Notes under the pieces: generated by a model
The model's database searches: none
Seen by the model: only the letters and a program-made list of their open reading frames with translations
Told to the model about the DNA's origin: nothing
Made by a program: the position numbers and the translations under genes
From: Leptospira sp. 96542
Lineage (GTDB): Bacteria > Spirochaetota > Leptospiria > Leptospirales > Leptospiraceae
Direction of reading: 5' to 3'
Length of the DNA: 64,000 nt
Assembly: GCA_029310945.1 (NCBI GenBank)
Contig: JARJFC010000013.1
Span: forward strand, 36,928-100,927
Part shown: positions 25,542 through 35,351 of the stretch, one piece after another
Position numbering within the stretch: the first letter of the stretch is position 1
Layout: each line of letters starts with the position of its first letter

Positions 25542-26531
25542 TCACCAACTCCCGCTTGCCCCACCACCACCAAAACTACCACCGCCACCACGGAACCCAC
25601 CCCCCGAAGAAGAACCTCCCGAATTCCAGGAGCTTGCACTGCCACCACTACTCTCCGTATACGTAACGTTGGCGGTGACTGCCTCGGAAATTTTTTTCAA
25701 AATCTGAATTTTATTACGCGTTAGGCGAATAAAAATAACTCCGAAGATATAAATAAAATTGCATAATGCCCAACCCCAAAACCCGTAAAAGATAGTTGGT
25801 ACCCATTGGAAAAATATGAGTATAAAAACAAACATAGAAAATCCTGTGATTTCCTGATGGAATGAATACAAAAAAGCAAAAAGAAACAACATAAGCACAA
25901 AGGGAATTCCAAAGAAAATAAAACGGATTCTATCGGAGCCAGGTTCTCCCGCACCTTGAAAGTTCAGAATCTCCTCCCATAAGTTCGGTTCTTTGGGTGG
26001 TTTACCCGATTCCAAAACGGACAAAATTTCAGTAAGAGCCAACTGCAAGCCTTCTTCATACCTTCCTTCTTTAAAAAGAGGAACCATTGTTCTTTGAATG
26101 ATACGATTACAATAAACGTCCGTTAATATTTCTTCTAAACCATATCCAACTTCTATGCGTACTTTTCTCTCTTCCAAGGCAAAAAATATAAGTAACCCAT
26201 TGTCCTTTTTTTTGGTTCCTAACTTCCAGTTTTCGACCAATCGCAAACTATAATCTTCTAGGATCTCACCATCTAATGATTGTACTATGTAAATTACAAT
26301 TTGGTCACTTGTTTTTTCTTCATGATCTCGCATGAGTATTTCCCAATTGGATGATACTGCCTTCGACACAAGCCCTGGTTCGTCCATCACACGAGCTATG
26401 AGTTTGGGAATTTCTTTGGCCGATAGATCTCTCGCTGCAAATGGCAATAAAAAGAAGATTGCCATACAAACAGAAATGAGGCCGAGAACAATGGCTGTTT
26501 TTCGAAAAATATCAAAAAAAGATTTTTGCAT
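25542..26531 (-). CDS. TPM domain (YgcG/DUF477) membrane protein with Gly-rich tail
   Basis: A 329-residue protein with an N-terminal membrane segment (AIVLGLISVCMAIFFLLPFAA), a TPM domain (about 50-180: SDQIVIYIVQSLDGEILEDYSLRLVENWKLG, DNGLLIFFALEERKVRIEVGYGLE), two or three helices, and a tail of Gly/Ser runs ending GGGGASGSW. TPM domains of this class are found as extracytoplasmic domains linked to photosystem II repair phosphatase-like proteins; their bacterial role is unclear. The Gly-rich, Trp-ended tail is characteristic of the family. It is convergent with the shikimate kinase gene. Confidence 0.85.
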   Translation of the reverse strand: MQKSFFDIFRKTAIVLGLISVCMAIFFLLPFAARDLSAKEIPKLIARVMDEPGLVSKAVSSNWEILMRDHEEKTSDQIVIYIVQSLDGEILEDYSLRLVENWKLGTKKKDNGLLIFFALEERKVRIEVGYGLEEILTDVYCNRIIQRTMVPLFKEGRYEEGLQLALTEILSVLESGKPPKEPNLWEEILNFQGAGEPGSDRIRFIFFGIPFVLMLFLFAFLYSFHQEITGFSMFVFILIFFQWVPTIFYGFWGWALCNFIYIFGVIFIRLTRNKIQILKKISEAVTANVTYTESSGGSASSWNSGGSSSGGGFRGGGGSFGGGGASGSW

Positions 26532-26579
26532 GCATAAAAGTTGGTTTAAAAATTTAGAAAAACCAAGAATTTTTTGACA

Positions 26580-27764
26580 ATGAATGTTTTGGTTTTAACA
26601 GATTCCATTATCTTCCAGTCAAAATCCGTCCCTCCCTACCTTTATTTATTTGGTGTATTGTTTTGGCTTGTTATGGGATTGTCCGGGATCTTTTATACAA
26701 GTGCCCTCTTACAAAGACGAATTTGGCTTATTTTCACAATCTTTAGTTTTTTGCCTTTCAGTTTTTTATGTTATAAACAATACAATATAGAGTCTGAAGA
26801 AAATTACACAGCAATCATCTCCAAACAAAACAAAACTGTCCAAATAGGAGACTCCAAATCACTTACCGATTTGGTTTTTCCATATTCAGAATTCACAAAT
26901 TATATTGTAAAAACATCTTCAGAATCAAAAGATAATGGAACAAGTTATACAGATAAGATTTTTTTGCGGCACAAATCAGGTTTAGAAATTCCCCTGGGTT
27001 TAGTTTCTGTTAGGAGTTACAAGAATGAACCATTCAGTAGATACAGCAGTTTGTCCAAAGAGTTTCGCAGGTATTTTAATTTTTTGCCCTTGCCCGTAAA
27101 ATCAGAATTAGGAGAACCATTCAAAGAACTACTTGTATCAAATCCCTCAGACCAAAAACTACACTCCCCAAAAGAAGAGAATAAAAATAACAGTCAATCT
27201 AAACAACCAATGAATTTTCCAATCGAATGGAAACACAAGGTCACCACTCTACCTTGGTTTTTTCTTTTTGGCATCTCACTCATTGGGCATTTAGGAGTGA
27301 TTTTGTTTTACAGTAGACTAAAATACAACCAAACATTGATTTGGCCAATATTGTTTATACTACTAGGTTATATTGGCTCTATATTTATATTTTATGATTT
27401 TATTTTCACCAAACAAGGACTAAATCATTCAATTACAGAATCTTCCTCGGGTTTTGTTTTTCAATCCAGACAAGGGAGCGGCAAAAACAAACTAGAAAGA
27501 ATGATTCCGATCCAAGGTTGGGAAGAAAGAATCATATTTTTAGAACTCCCAACGAAGTATTTGTCCATCCAGTCCAAGGTAGCCTATCAAAAATCATTGG
27601 AGCTCGGAAAGAAACTTTCTCTGGGAAAAATTTCCATTTCGGAGAGCTTGCGACTCACAAAAGAGATCTACAATGCTTCCGCATCGGAGCGTATAGATTT
27701 AAGCGATCTTCCTATGGAAGTTGCAGTTCGCTTCTTTCTCGTACTACCACATTCTTGGGACTGA
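26580..27764 (+). CDS. membrane protein of unknown function
   Basis: About 394 residues; an in-frame TTG two codons earlier is possible. Two hydrophobic helices at the N-terminus (YLFGVLFWLVMGLSGIFYTSALL and IWLIFTIFSFLPFSFLCY), a soluble region with repeated beta-strand character, two more helices (TLPWFFLFGISLIGHLGVILFY and LIWPILFILLGYIGSIFIFYDF), and a C-terminal soluble domain. I recognise no family. It is divergent from the TPM gene with a 48-base gap and has no obvious operon partner before gltB. Confidence 0.65.
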   Translation: MNVLVLTDSIIFQSKSVPPYLYLFGVLFWLVMGLSGIFYTSALLQRRIWLIFTIFSFLPFSFLCYKQYNIESEENYTAIISKQNKTVQIGDSKSLTDLVFPYSEFTNYIVKTSSESKDNGTSYTDKIFLRHKSGLEIPLGLVSVRSYKNEPFSRYSSLSKEFRRYFNFLPLPVKSELGEPFKELLVSNPSDQKLHSPKEENKNNSQSKQPMNFPIEWKHKVTTLPWFFLFGISLIGHLGVILFYSRLKYNQTLIWPILFILLGYIGSIFIFYDFIFTKQGLNHSITESSSGFVFQSRQGSGKNKLERMIPIQGWEERIIFLELPTKYLSIQSKVAYQKSLELGKKLSLGKISISESLRLTKEIYNASASERIDLSDLPMEVAVRFFLVLPHSWD

Positions 27765-27772
27765 TTCTAATT

Positions 27773-27814
27773 TTGTACCGATATATAGCTGATTTATATA
27801 TTATGAAGCATAAT
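27773..27814 (+). promoter_or_regulatory. candidate gltB promoter with overlapping palindrome
   Basis: TATATT (27797-27802), one base from the TATAAT consensus, lies 18 bases after a weak -35 (TTGTAC, 27773-27778). A perfect dyad ATTATG-AAG-CATAAT (27800-27814) overlaps the -10 and the likely start point, a good place for a repressor. The region is A/T-rich, so chance matches are a concern. The implied leader to the gltB ATG is about 135 bases. Confidence 0.35.
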
Positions 27815-27945
27815 GTTTATATAACGTACATTTTTATAAAATAGGAGATGCCTATAACCTTCACAATTTGCTGAATTTAAAAGGATTGGACAGTACGAGC
27901 AAATTCAAAAACAAGGTACAGTAATTGCTTTAGAGTAGGGTACGC

Positions 27946-30900
27946 ATGTCAAAATCAAATCATCCACTCATCCTCCCACCACTTGGGCCACAGGCGCAAG
28001 GGTTGTACGACCCTGCCCTAGACAAAGATTCCTGCGGTGTTGGATTCATCGCCAATTTCAAAGGCAAACGTTCCCGGGACATCGTGGACAAAGGGATCAA
28101 ACTCATGTGCAATTTGGAACACCGTGGTGCCGAAGGCGCCGACCCAAAGACGGGAGACGGTGCGGGGATCATGATCAATATCCCCGATGCATTTTTTAGA
28201 AAAACACTTCCCTTTACCCTACCCAAAGAGGGAGATTATGCAGTTGGGGTTTTGTTTCTCCCACAAAATAAAGATGTAAGAGAAGCTATTGAAAACGTAA
28301 TCGAAAAGATCATTGTGGATGAAGGCGAAGAATTTTTAGGCTTCAGAGACGTTCCAATTAACAAAGATTATGCTGGTGTCGTTGCATCCAAAACTCTCCC
28401 TGTTTTTAAACATGTGTTTTTTGGCAAAAAGTCCAAAAAAATCAAAACATCCGATGAGTTTGAAAGAAAGATATTTTTAATTCGTAGACTCATCGACAGA
28501 CGAATTCGTTCTGAGATGAAACTGGACAGGTCGCAGTATTATGTGCCTAGTTTTTCCTCGCGCACCATCGTATACAAAGGAATGTTACTGGGTGACCAAG
28601 TTAAAAAATTCTATGAAGACTTAAAATCGCCCGATCTTGCATCGGCATTTTGTCTCACACATACTCGTTTTTCTACAAACACTTTCCCTACATGGGACCT
28701 TGCACACCCTTACAGACTCATTGCTCATAATGGTGAAATCAATACCTTACGTGGGAACATGAACTGGATGGCCGCAAGGCAGATGGTAATGGAATCCCCA
28801 CTTTATGGTGATGAACTGAAAAGAATGTTACCAATTGTGATGGAAGGGCAATCAGATACGGCCACTTTTGATACCGTGCTCGAATTACTCCTAATGGGAG
28901 GTCGATCCCTACCCCATGCGGTTATGATGATGATCCCTGAGGCTTGGTCAAAAAACAAGTTTATGGATGCCGACAGACGGGCGTTTTACGAATACCATGC
29001 AACCATTATGGAACCTTGGGACGGACCTGCCGCCATTGCCTTTACCGATGGTCGTATCATCGGAGCCACATTGGATAGAAATGGTTTGAGACCAGCTCGT
29101 TTCATTGTGACGAGAGATGATGAAGTGATTCTCTCCTCAGAAGCGGGTGTTCTCAACATTCCACCAGAACAAATCATCACCCAAGACAGACTGAGACCAG
29201 GTAGGATGTTACTCATCGACATGGAAAAAGGACAAATCCTGGATGATGAAGAAATCAAAAAACAAATCTCAACCCAAAAACCTTACAAAAAATGGGTAGA
29301 TGATAATATGATCCGATTGGGATCGCTCCCTGATCCTGAAAACGTCAAACAACCGCAACACGAAACCATTCTCGAACGCCAAAGAGCATTTGGATACACT
29401 CACGAGGATGTGTTTGCCACCATCAAACCAATGGCAGTTGCGGGTGAAGAACCCATCGGATCCATGGGTGTGGACTCAAGTCTTGCTGTACTCAGCGAAA
29501 AATACCAACCCCTCTTCCGTTATTTTAAACAAAACTTTGCACAAGTAACAAATCCTCCCATTGACCCAATCCGTGAAGAACTCGTGATGGAGCTCACAAC
29601 CTACATTGGTCCGGAAGGAAATTTACTCAGCGAAGAACCAGAACATGCTCACAGGTTGGAATTGGAACACCCAATTTTAACCAACGAAGATTTTGAGAAA
29701 ATCAAACAAATCAGTGAAGGCCACTTCAAAGCAAAAACGTTCGAAATTCTTTTTGACCCCACCAAAAAACATGATATGCGAAATTCACTCGATCGTGTTT
29801 GTAAAGAAGCAGCCAAAGCCATTCGCGAACAAGGTGTCAATCTCATCATCCTCACTGACCACGGAGCTTGCGAAACTCGTGCAGCCATTCCATCACTTCT
29901 CGCAGTGGCTGGTTTACACCACTTTCTCATTAGAGAAGGTTTGAGAACCCGAGCAGGGATCGTACTTGAATCGGGAGAACCTAGAGAGGTTGCCCACTTT
30001 GCTTTGTTATGTGGATATGGTGCAAACGCAATCAATCCATATTTGGCTTTTGAAACAATTGCAGACCTCTCCCAACAAGGGTTACTTCCTGAAATTACTG
30101 ACTATAAGGATGCAAAAAAGAAATACATCAAATCCATCGGCAAGGGTTTATTCAAAGTATTTTCAAAAATGGGGATCTCCACCTTGCAATCGTATTGTGG
30201 TGCTCAGATCTTCGAAGCGGTGGGTCTTGACTCCGAACTCGTGAATACTTATTTCGCTGGGACACAAACCCGAATCGAAGGTTTGTCACTCGAAATGTTA
30301 GAGGAAGAAACAGTCCGTAGGCACAAAGCAGCTTACGACCCAACTTACTTTCCAAATAATTTAGAACCAGGTGGAGTGCATTACTTCCGCAAAAACGGTG
30401 ACAGCCATTTGTACACCCCCACTACAGTTCACAAATTACAACAAGCAACGCAAAACAACGATTACAAAACTTTCAAAGAGTTCTCGAACCTCATTGATAA
30501 CCAAAACGAAAGGGCAATCACTCTCAGAAGTTTATTTCAATTGGATTTTGATGGATCCAAAGAAATTCCAATAGAAGAAGTGGAATCTGTTAAATCTATT
30601 CTCAAACGTTTCCAAACAGGAGCAATGAGCCATGGTTCAATCTCTTGGGAAGCCCACACGACACTTGCCATTGCCATGAACCGCATTGGTGCTAAATCCA
30701 ACACAGGTGAAGGTGGAGAGGATCCAGTTCGATTCAAAACCCTTCCGAATGGAGATAGTATGCGTTCTGCCATCAAACAAGTTGCATCTGCGCGGTTTGG
30801 TGTGACAATGGAATACCTGACAAACGCAGACGACATCCAGATCAAAATGGCACAAGGCGCAAAACCAGGTGAAGGTGGACAGCTTCCTGGCCATAAGGTT

Positions 30901-32523
30901 GATAAATACATTGGTTGGTTACGTTACTCCACCCCAGGTGTAACTTTGATTTCACCTCCACCCCACCATGATATTTATTCCATTGAAGATCTTAAACAGC
31001 TTATCTTTGATTTAAAAAACTCAAATCCAAGGGCACGTGTTTCCGTAAAACTTGTGTCCGAATCTGGTGTGGGAACTGTGGCCGCGGGTGTAGCAAAAGC
31101 CCATGCGGATCATATTCTCATTGCTGGGCACGAAGGGGGAACTGGGGCAAGTCCCATTTCTTCCATCCACCATGCGGGAACTCCTTGGGAACTTGGTTTA
31201 TCAGAAACCCACCAAACTCTTGTCGCAAACGGACTTCGTGACAGAGTGTACTTGGCTGTGGATGGTAAAATCCTCACAGGTAAAGATGTAGTCGTGGGTG
31301 CCTTACTCGGTGCCGAAGAGTTCGGATTCTCCACATCAGCACTTGTGACTGTGGGTTGTATCATGATGCGTAAATGCCATCTGAACACATGCCCCGTTGG
31401 AGTTGCCACACAGGATGAATTTTTACGAAGTAAATTTACAGGTAAACCTGAATACGTAGTGAACTTCATGACCTTTGTCGCTGAAGAAGTTCGTGAAATC
31501 ATGGCTAAACTTGGTTTTAGAAATTTTGAAGAGATGATTGGACAAGTAGAGAAAATCAAATTCAAACGTCCACACCATCATTGGAAAGCAAGAGGACTTG
31601 ACTTTACAAAAGTTTTACACAGGCCAACTCCTGTTTTCCCGACAGGTTTGTACCGAACCAAAGAACAAAACCACCATTTGGATGAACAAATAGACAATGA
31701 ACTCATCCGTAAATCACTTGCGGCCATTGACCACAAACAACCGGTGAAAATCCAAACTACGATCGTGAATTTGAATCGTTCTGTTGGAACTATGCTTAGC
31801 CACGAAGTGACAAAAAAGTATGGCGTAGACGGTTTAGCGGAAGATACAATCGACATCGAGTTTACTGGAACCGCAGGACAATCGTTTGGTGCTTTTGTCA
31901 CAAAAGGAATGACATTTAGGCTTATTGGCGAAGGTAACGATTATGTTGGTAAAGGGCTTTGTGGCGGGAAACTCATCTTCCAAACTCCCAAATCAGCACC
32001 TTACAAAGCAGAAGAAAATATCATCATCGGTAACACTTGTTTCATTGGAGCAACTGGCGGAAATGCCTATGTCAATGGTTTGGCTGGTGAAAGATTCTGT
32101 GTTCGAAACTCTGGTGCCGCAGTGGTTGTGGAAGGAACTGGTGACCACGGTTGTGAATATATGACTGGTGGAAGGGTAGTTGTACTCGGAAACATCGGAC
32201 GCAATTTTGCTGCTGGAATGTCTGGTGGGATTGCTTACCTTTGGGATCCTAACAAAAACAAAGAGATGCTCATCAACAAAGAAATGGTAGACCTTGATCC
32301 ACTAACGGACGCAACCGAAATTGCCGAGTTAAAACAAATGATCGAAGACCATAAAAAATTCACAGGCTCCAATCGAGCTACGGAAGTTTTGTCGAACTGG
32401 GATAACTTTGTAAAACAAATCATTAAGGTCATTCCAAAAGACTATAAAAAAGCATTGGTAAGTCTTGCCGCAGAACAATCAAAAAATGCGAATCAAAAAG
32501 AAGGGGTAACAGCTCGTGGGTAA
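27946..32523 (+). CDS. gltB: glutamate synthase (GOGAT) large subunit
   Basis: A 1525-residue full-length enzyme. The N-terminal glutaminase domain uses Cys30 ([13 protein letters not shown]), so a 29-residue propeptide must be removed. The FMN-binding barrel follows with [27 protein letters not shown] and [11 protein letters not shown], then the 3Fe-4S cysteines in [18 protein letters not shown], and the C-terminal beta-helix ([21 protein letters not shown]). It makes two glutamates from glutamine and 2-oxoglutarate with electrons from GltD. Its end overlaps the gltD start by eight bases. Confidence 0.97.
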   Translation: MSKSNHPLILPPLGPQAQGLYDPALDKDSCGVGFIANFKGKRSRDIVDKGIKLMCNLEHRGAEGADPKTGDGAGIMINIPDAFFRKTLPFTLPKEGDYAVGVLFLPQNKDVREAIENVIEKIIVDEGEEFLGFRDVPINKDYAGVVASKTLPVFKHVFFGKKSKKIKTSDEFERKIFLIRRLIDRRIRSEMKLDRSQYYVPSFSSRTIVYKGMLLGDQVKKFYEDLKSPDLASAFCLTHTRFSTNTFPTWDLAHPYRLIAHNGEINTLRGNMNWMAARQMVMESPLYGDELKRMLPIVMEGQSDTATFDTVLELLLMGGRSLPHAVMMMIPEAWSKNKFMDADRRAFYEYHATIMEPWDGPAAIAFTDGRIIGATLDRNGLRPARFIVTRDDEVILSSEAGVLNIPPEQIITQDRLRPGRMLLIDMEKGQILDDEEIKKQISTQKPYKKWVDDNMIRLGSLPDPENVKQPQHETILERQRAFGYTHEDVFATIKPMAVAGEEPIGSMGVDSSLAVLSEKYQPLFRYFKQNFAQVTNPPIDPIREELVMELTTYIGPEGNLLSEEPEHAHRLELEHPILTNEDFEKIKQISEGHFKAKTFEILFDPTKKHDMRNSLDRVCKEAAKAIREQGVNLIILTDHGACETRAAIPSLLAVAGLHHFLIREGLRTRAGIVLESGEPREVAHFALLCGYGANAINPYLAFETIADLSQQGLLPEITDYKDAKKKYIKSIGKGLFKVFSKMGISTLQSYCGAQIFEAVGLDSELVNTYFAGTQTRIEGLSLEMLEEETVRRHKAAYDPTYFPNNLEPGGVHYFRKNGDSHLYTPTTVHKLQQATQNNDYKTFKEFSNLIDNQNERAITLRSLFQLDFDGSKEIPIEEVESVKSILKRFQTGAMSHGSISWEAHTTLAIAMNRIGAKSNTGEGGEDPVRFKTLPNGDSMRSAIKQVASARFGVTMEYLTNADDIQIKMAQGAKPGEGGQLPGHKVDKYIGWLRYSTPGVTLISPPPHHDIYSIEDLKQLIFDLKNSNPRARVSVKLVSESGVGTVAAGVAKAHADHILIAGHEGGTGASPISSIHHAGTPWELGLSETHQTLVANGLRDRVYLAVDGKILTGKDVVVGALLGAEEFGFSTSALVTVGCIMMRKCHLNTCPVGVATQDEFLRSKFTGKPEYVVNFMTFVAEEVREIMAKLGFRNFEEMIGQVEKIKFKRPHHHWKARGLDFTKVLHRPTPVFPTGLYRTKEQNHHLDEQIDNELIRKSLAAIDHKQPVKIQTTIVNLNRSVGTMLSHEVTKKYGVDGLAEDTIDIEFTGTAGQSFGAFVTKGMTFRLIGEGNDYVGKGLCGGKLIFQTPKSAPYKAEENIIIGNTCFIGATGGNAYVNGLAGERFCVRNSGAAVVVEGTGDHGCEYMTGGRVVVLGNIGRNFAAGMSGGIAYLWDPNKNKEMLINKEMVDLDPLTDATEIAELKQMIEDHKKFTGSNRATEVLSNWDNFVKQIIKVIPKDYKKALVSLAAEQSKNANQKEGVTARG

Positions 32524-33958
32524 ACCAACAGGATTTTTAGAATTCAAAAAAGAATACCTCCAAAAGATCACACCATCGGATCGGGTAAAAAACTATAACG
32601 AGTTTGAAAAACCTTTCCCAGAGCCTGTGGCCAAAGAGCAAGGTGCGCGTTGTATGGATTGTGGGATTCCATTTTGCCATGGCGAAACTGGTTGCCCCGT
32701 TGACAATTTAATCCCTGAGTTTAACGACTTTGTTTATAAAGGAAGGTGGAAAGAGGCTTGGGAGAACTTATCCAAAACCAATAACTTTCCTGAGTTTACG
32801 GGAAGGCTTTGCCCTGCCCCTTGTGAGTCGGCTTGTACTCTTGGAATCATCGAACCACCGGTTTCCATCAAATACATCGAAAGGACTATCATCGATAGAG
32901 CCTGGGACGAAGGTTGGGTTATCCCCCAACCAGCACTCAGTAAATCTGGCAAAAAAGTTGCTGTAGTGGGTTCGGGACCTGCAGGTCTTGCCGCAGGACA
33001 ACAGTTAGGTCGTGCTGGACATTCAGTCACCGTTTTTGAAAAAAATGACCGTTTGGGTGGTCTACTCCGTTACGGAATCCCCGACTTTAAAATGGAAAAA
33101 CGCCATATCGACAAACGGGTGAAACAAATGGAAGCCGAAGGTGTTACCTTTAAAACCAATGTGAATGTTGGGGTGGACATAACCGCAAAGCAATTGCTAA
33201 GCGAATTTGATGCAATTGTACTTGCTTGTGGTTCTGAAGTCCCAAGAGATTTGCCAGTCCAAGGTCGTGAAAGTAAAGGTGTTCACTTTGCTATGGACTT
33301 TTTGTCGAAGAACAACAAGAAGGTCGCAGGTGACGATATCGAAATTATATCTGCAAAAGACAAACATGTCATTGTGATTGGTGGTGGGGATACTGGTTCT
33401 GATTGTGTTGGCACATCCAACAGACATGGTGCAAAATCGGTCACCCAAATTGAATTATTTCCTGAGCCTCCAAAAGAACGGGACAAATCCACTCCTTGGC
33501 CACTTTACCCTAAGATGTTTAGAACTTCCACCTCACACGAGGAAGGTGTCACTAGAAAATGGGCAATTTCCACTCTTGGATTTAAGTCCAATGAGAAAGG
33601 TGAAGTCACTGCCATTTTCGGAAATGAGGTGAAGGAAGAAGCTGGGAAATTTGTAGCCGTTCCTGGAACCGAATTTGAATGGCCGGCTGACCTAGTTTTA
33701 CTTGCGATGGGTTTTGTGAACCCAATCAAGGAAGGATTGCTTGAAGATTTGCAAAAAGAAGGTATGGAGCTAGACCCTCGGGGCAATGTAAAAGCAACTT
33801 TCGGAACCAAATTAGGGTCATTCGCTACAAATCTTCCGAAAGTGTATGCATGTGGAGATGTTAGGCGGGGTCAGTCCCTCATCGTTTGGGCAATTTCCGA
33901 AGGCCGAAAATGTGCAGAACAAGTACACAGTTTTTTAACCCAAGAGGTGGATGGTTAG
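32516..33958 (+). CDS. gltD: glutamate synthase small subunit
   Basis: A 480-residue NADPH-oxidising flavoprotein starting at GTG inside the end of gltB. The N-terminal 4Fe-4S cysteine sets are [17 protein letters not shown] and [13 protein letters not shown]. The FAD site is [18 protein letters not shown], and the NAD(P)H site is [40 protein letters not shown] closes the FAD domain. It passes electrons to the GltB FMN. Coupled translation with gltB ensures equal amounts of both subunits. Confidence 0.96.
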   Translation: MGKPTGFLEFKKEYLQKITPSDRVKNYNEFEKPFPEPVAKEQGARCMDCGIPFCHGETGCPVDNLIPEFNDFVYKGRWKEAWENLSKTNNFPEFTGRLCPAPCESACTLGIIEPPVSIKYIERTIIDRAWDEGWVIPQPALSKSGKKVAVVGSGPAGLAAGQQLGRAGHSVTVFEKNDRLGGLLRYGIPDFKMEKRHIDKRVKQMEAEGVTFKTNVNVGVDITAKQLLSEFDAIVLACGSEVPRDLPVQGRESKGVHFAMDFLSKNNKKVAGDDIEIISAKDKHVIVIGGGDTGSDCVGTSNRHGAKSVTQIELFPEPPKERDKSTPWPLYPKMFRTSTSHEEGVTRKWAISTLGFKSNEKGEVTAIFGNEVKEEAGKFVAVPGTEFEWPADLVLLAMGFVNPIKEGLLEDLQKEGMELDPRGNVKATFGTKLGSFATNLPKVYACGDVRRGQSLIVWAISEGRKCAEQVHSFLTQEVDG

Positions 33959-34021
33959 GATAGAGAACACTTCAACGATTCTAGTTTTTGGGTTCACATT
34001 TAGAGCAAGCTGCCTCGTAAC

Positions 34022-34050
34022 AGGGGTAGTTTGTTTTTCGTTTTACCCCT
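34022..34050 (+). terminator. probable terminator of gltBD
   Basis: AGGGGTA (34022-34028) and TACCCCT (34044-34050) form a perfect 7-base stem around a 15-base T-rich loop, 64 bases after the gltD stop. It is followed by TCCCTTGTTTGGTTTT. The T-tract is broken, so termination may be partial. Confidence 0.45.
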
Positions 34051-34126
34051 TCCCTTGTTTGGTTTTGGGTAAAAAAATTCTTGCCTAACCGCCAAAACCA
34101 GAAAATCATTGGAGAGATCAATTTGA

Positions 34127-35158
34127 ATGTGGCGATTAATACAATTAAAAGTGTTAAATAATATCCAAACAATAGAGAATCCCTTGAAATTAAGATCCAT
34201 TTTACAATCAATCATTGCAATCGTTTTACTTAGTTTTGTTTTTCCTATCCAAGCGGAAAGTATCCTCTTAAAAAAGGGAGGAACCATTAAGGGAAAGGTG
34301 GTGGAACAAGACCAAAACAAAATTAAGGTCAAAAAAGAAGACGGTTCCTTCCAAACCATCTCCAAAGCTGACATTCTGAAAGTTGTTTACAAAGAGAACA
34401 TGACAGCTGCTGAAGAGGAAAAATTACGTAAGGCAGAGGAAGATAAAGAAAGGATCAAACGAGAAAAAGAAGAAGCTGCCCGCCAAAAAAAAGAACAGGA
34501 AGAAGCCGCAAAAGCTGAGAAAGCAAACCAAGCAAAAAAAGCGGAAGAAGAAGCTGCTCTGAAAAAACAACAGGAAGAAAAAAACCGTCTCGCCGCCGAA
34601 GCAAAGAAAAATCTCACTCCGCTCGGTGCGGCTTGGCGTTCTGCCGTTCTACCTGGCTGGGGTCAATGGCAACAAGGCCGCAAAACCCAAGCCATTGTGT
34701 ATCCTTCCATCATCCTCGTGGGTTTATTTTTTACCTATGACAAACATAGGATGTACCAATCCGCAAAACGTGATTATAATAATTTAGAAAATCCGTATAC
34801 GGAGAATGGGCTCATTCGTGCTGCCCTCACCCCTCCGAACACCCCTGCACTTTCACCAGGAGAAGCCGTCGTGGCCAGTCAGTTTGGACCTTTCAAAGGA
34901 CAAAGAGAATCCGTAGAGCGCCATTACCGCGAAATGCAGTACATCGGGCTTGCGACAGCACTTGTATACTTTTGGAATGTCTTTGATGCCTACTACTTTC
35001 ACCCAAAACAAAACCTTACAGGGGGAGAGGATTCTAAAACGAACAAAATTTTTGTGAGAACCTCCGTGGAGCGAATGTTTGGTGCCCCTCCAACTTCCTT
35101 GGCCGCAGAAAAAGGGTTCGAACACCGCACCAATTTGGGTTACGAATTCTACTTCTAA
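34127..35158 (+). CDS. secreted protein with coiled coil and C-terminal DUF5683-like membrane domain
   Basis: Up to 343 residues. A signal-like helix (SILQSIIAIVLLSFVFPIQA) ends after QAES; an in-frame TTG at residue 20 would make this an ordinary 25-residue signal peptide, so the true start may be there. Next is a short beta domain (ILLKKGGTIKGKVVEQDQNKIKVKK), then a charged Glu/Lys/Ala coiled coil (about 95-165), then LGAAWRSAVLPGWGQWQQGRKTQAIVYP with two helices, the DUF5683 pattern. I know this architecture from Leptospira but not its function. It is in the same direction as the cbb3 operon but separated by 193 bases. Confidence 0.65.
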   Translation: MWRLIQLKVLNNIQTIENPLKLRSILQSIIAIVLLSFVFPIQAESILLKKGGTIKGKVVEQDQNKIKVKKEDGSFQTISKADILKVVYKENMTAAEEEKLRKAEEDKERIKREKEEAARQKKEQEEAAKAEKANQAKKAEEEAALKKQQEEKNRLAAEAKKNLTPLGAAWRSAVLPGWGQWQQGRKTQAIVYPSIILVGLFFTYDKHRMYQSAKRDYNNLENPYTENGLIRAALTPPNTPALSPGEAVVASQFGPFKGQRESVERHYREMQYIGLATALVYFWNVFDAYYFHPKQNLTGGEDSKTNKIFVRTSVERMFGAPPTSLAAEKGFEHRTNLGYEFYF

Positions 35159-35195
35159 ACCCAATCAAAAGCTAGCATTTTCTTTACCTCCAAAT

Positions 35196-35212
35196 ATTAG
35201 ATTGATTCTAAT
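35196..35212. promoter_or_regulatory. Fur/PerR-like palindrome upstream of the cbb3 operon
   Basis: ATTAGA-TTGAT-TCTAAT is a perfect inverted repeat. Read as 7-1-7 it is TTAGATT-G-ATTCTAA, close to the TTATAATnATTATAA layout bound by Fur-family regulators such as PerR and Fur. It lies 140-156 bases before the ccoN start and 15 bases before the FNR-like site. The resemblance is seen in sequence; the regulator is inferred. Confidence 0.45.
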
Positions 35213-35226
35213 TCTTTTCCTGAGCC

Positions 35227-35240
35227 TTGACAAATATCAA
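35227..35240. promoter_or_regulatory. FNR/CRP-family binding site upstream of the cbb3 operon
   Basis: TTGAC-AAAT-ATCAA matches the FNR consensus TTGAT-N4-ATCAA at nine of ten positions. Its centre is 118 bases before the ccoN start. cbb3 oxidase operons are classically switched on at low oxygen by FNR/FixK/ANR proteins through this kind of site, so the match occurs where it is expected. No good -10 hexamer was found at class II spacing. Confidence 0.6.
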
Positions 35241-35306
35241 GTGCTCAGAGATTGACCTTTCGTTCCTTTTTCTTTCCTTCCTTCGTCTCCTTTGTAGAAC
35301 GGAATT

Positions 35307-35328
35307 AGTTCAGTATTTATTTTGAACT
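35307..35328 (+). other. hairpin in the ccoN leader
   Basis: AGTTCA (35307-35312) and TGAACT (35323-35328) are exact inverted repeats with a 10-base A/T loop, extendable by flanking pairs. It ends just before the AAGGAG ribosome-binding site, so it could affect translation or mRNA stability, or be another regulator half-site pair. Confidence 0.35.
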
Positions 35329-35351
35329 GATAGAGAATAAGGAGAGAAACA

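Noticed and set aside
27518..27844. Open frame overlapping the end of the membrane protein before gltB
   Set aside because: Most of it is inside the preceding gene in another frame, and the unique tail is A/T-rich with no start signal or motif.
27848..27874. 8-codon leader peptide (MPITFTIC) before gltB
   Set aside because: It has no run of regulatory codons, no downstream terminator-antiterminator pair was seen, and its AGGAG is too close to the ATG.
27946..28035. gltB start suspected wrong because the catalytic Cys is at position 30
   Set aside because: GltB proteins are made with a propeptide that is removed to expose the Cys; a 29-residue propeptide is in the normal range.
35241..35300. 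Sigma-70 style -10 at class II distance from the FNR-like box
   Set aside because: The expected position around 35263-35268 is a C/T-rich stretch with no TATAAT-like hexamer, so no promoter coordinates were assigned.
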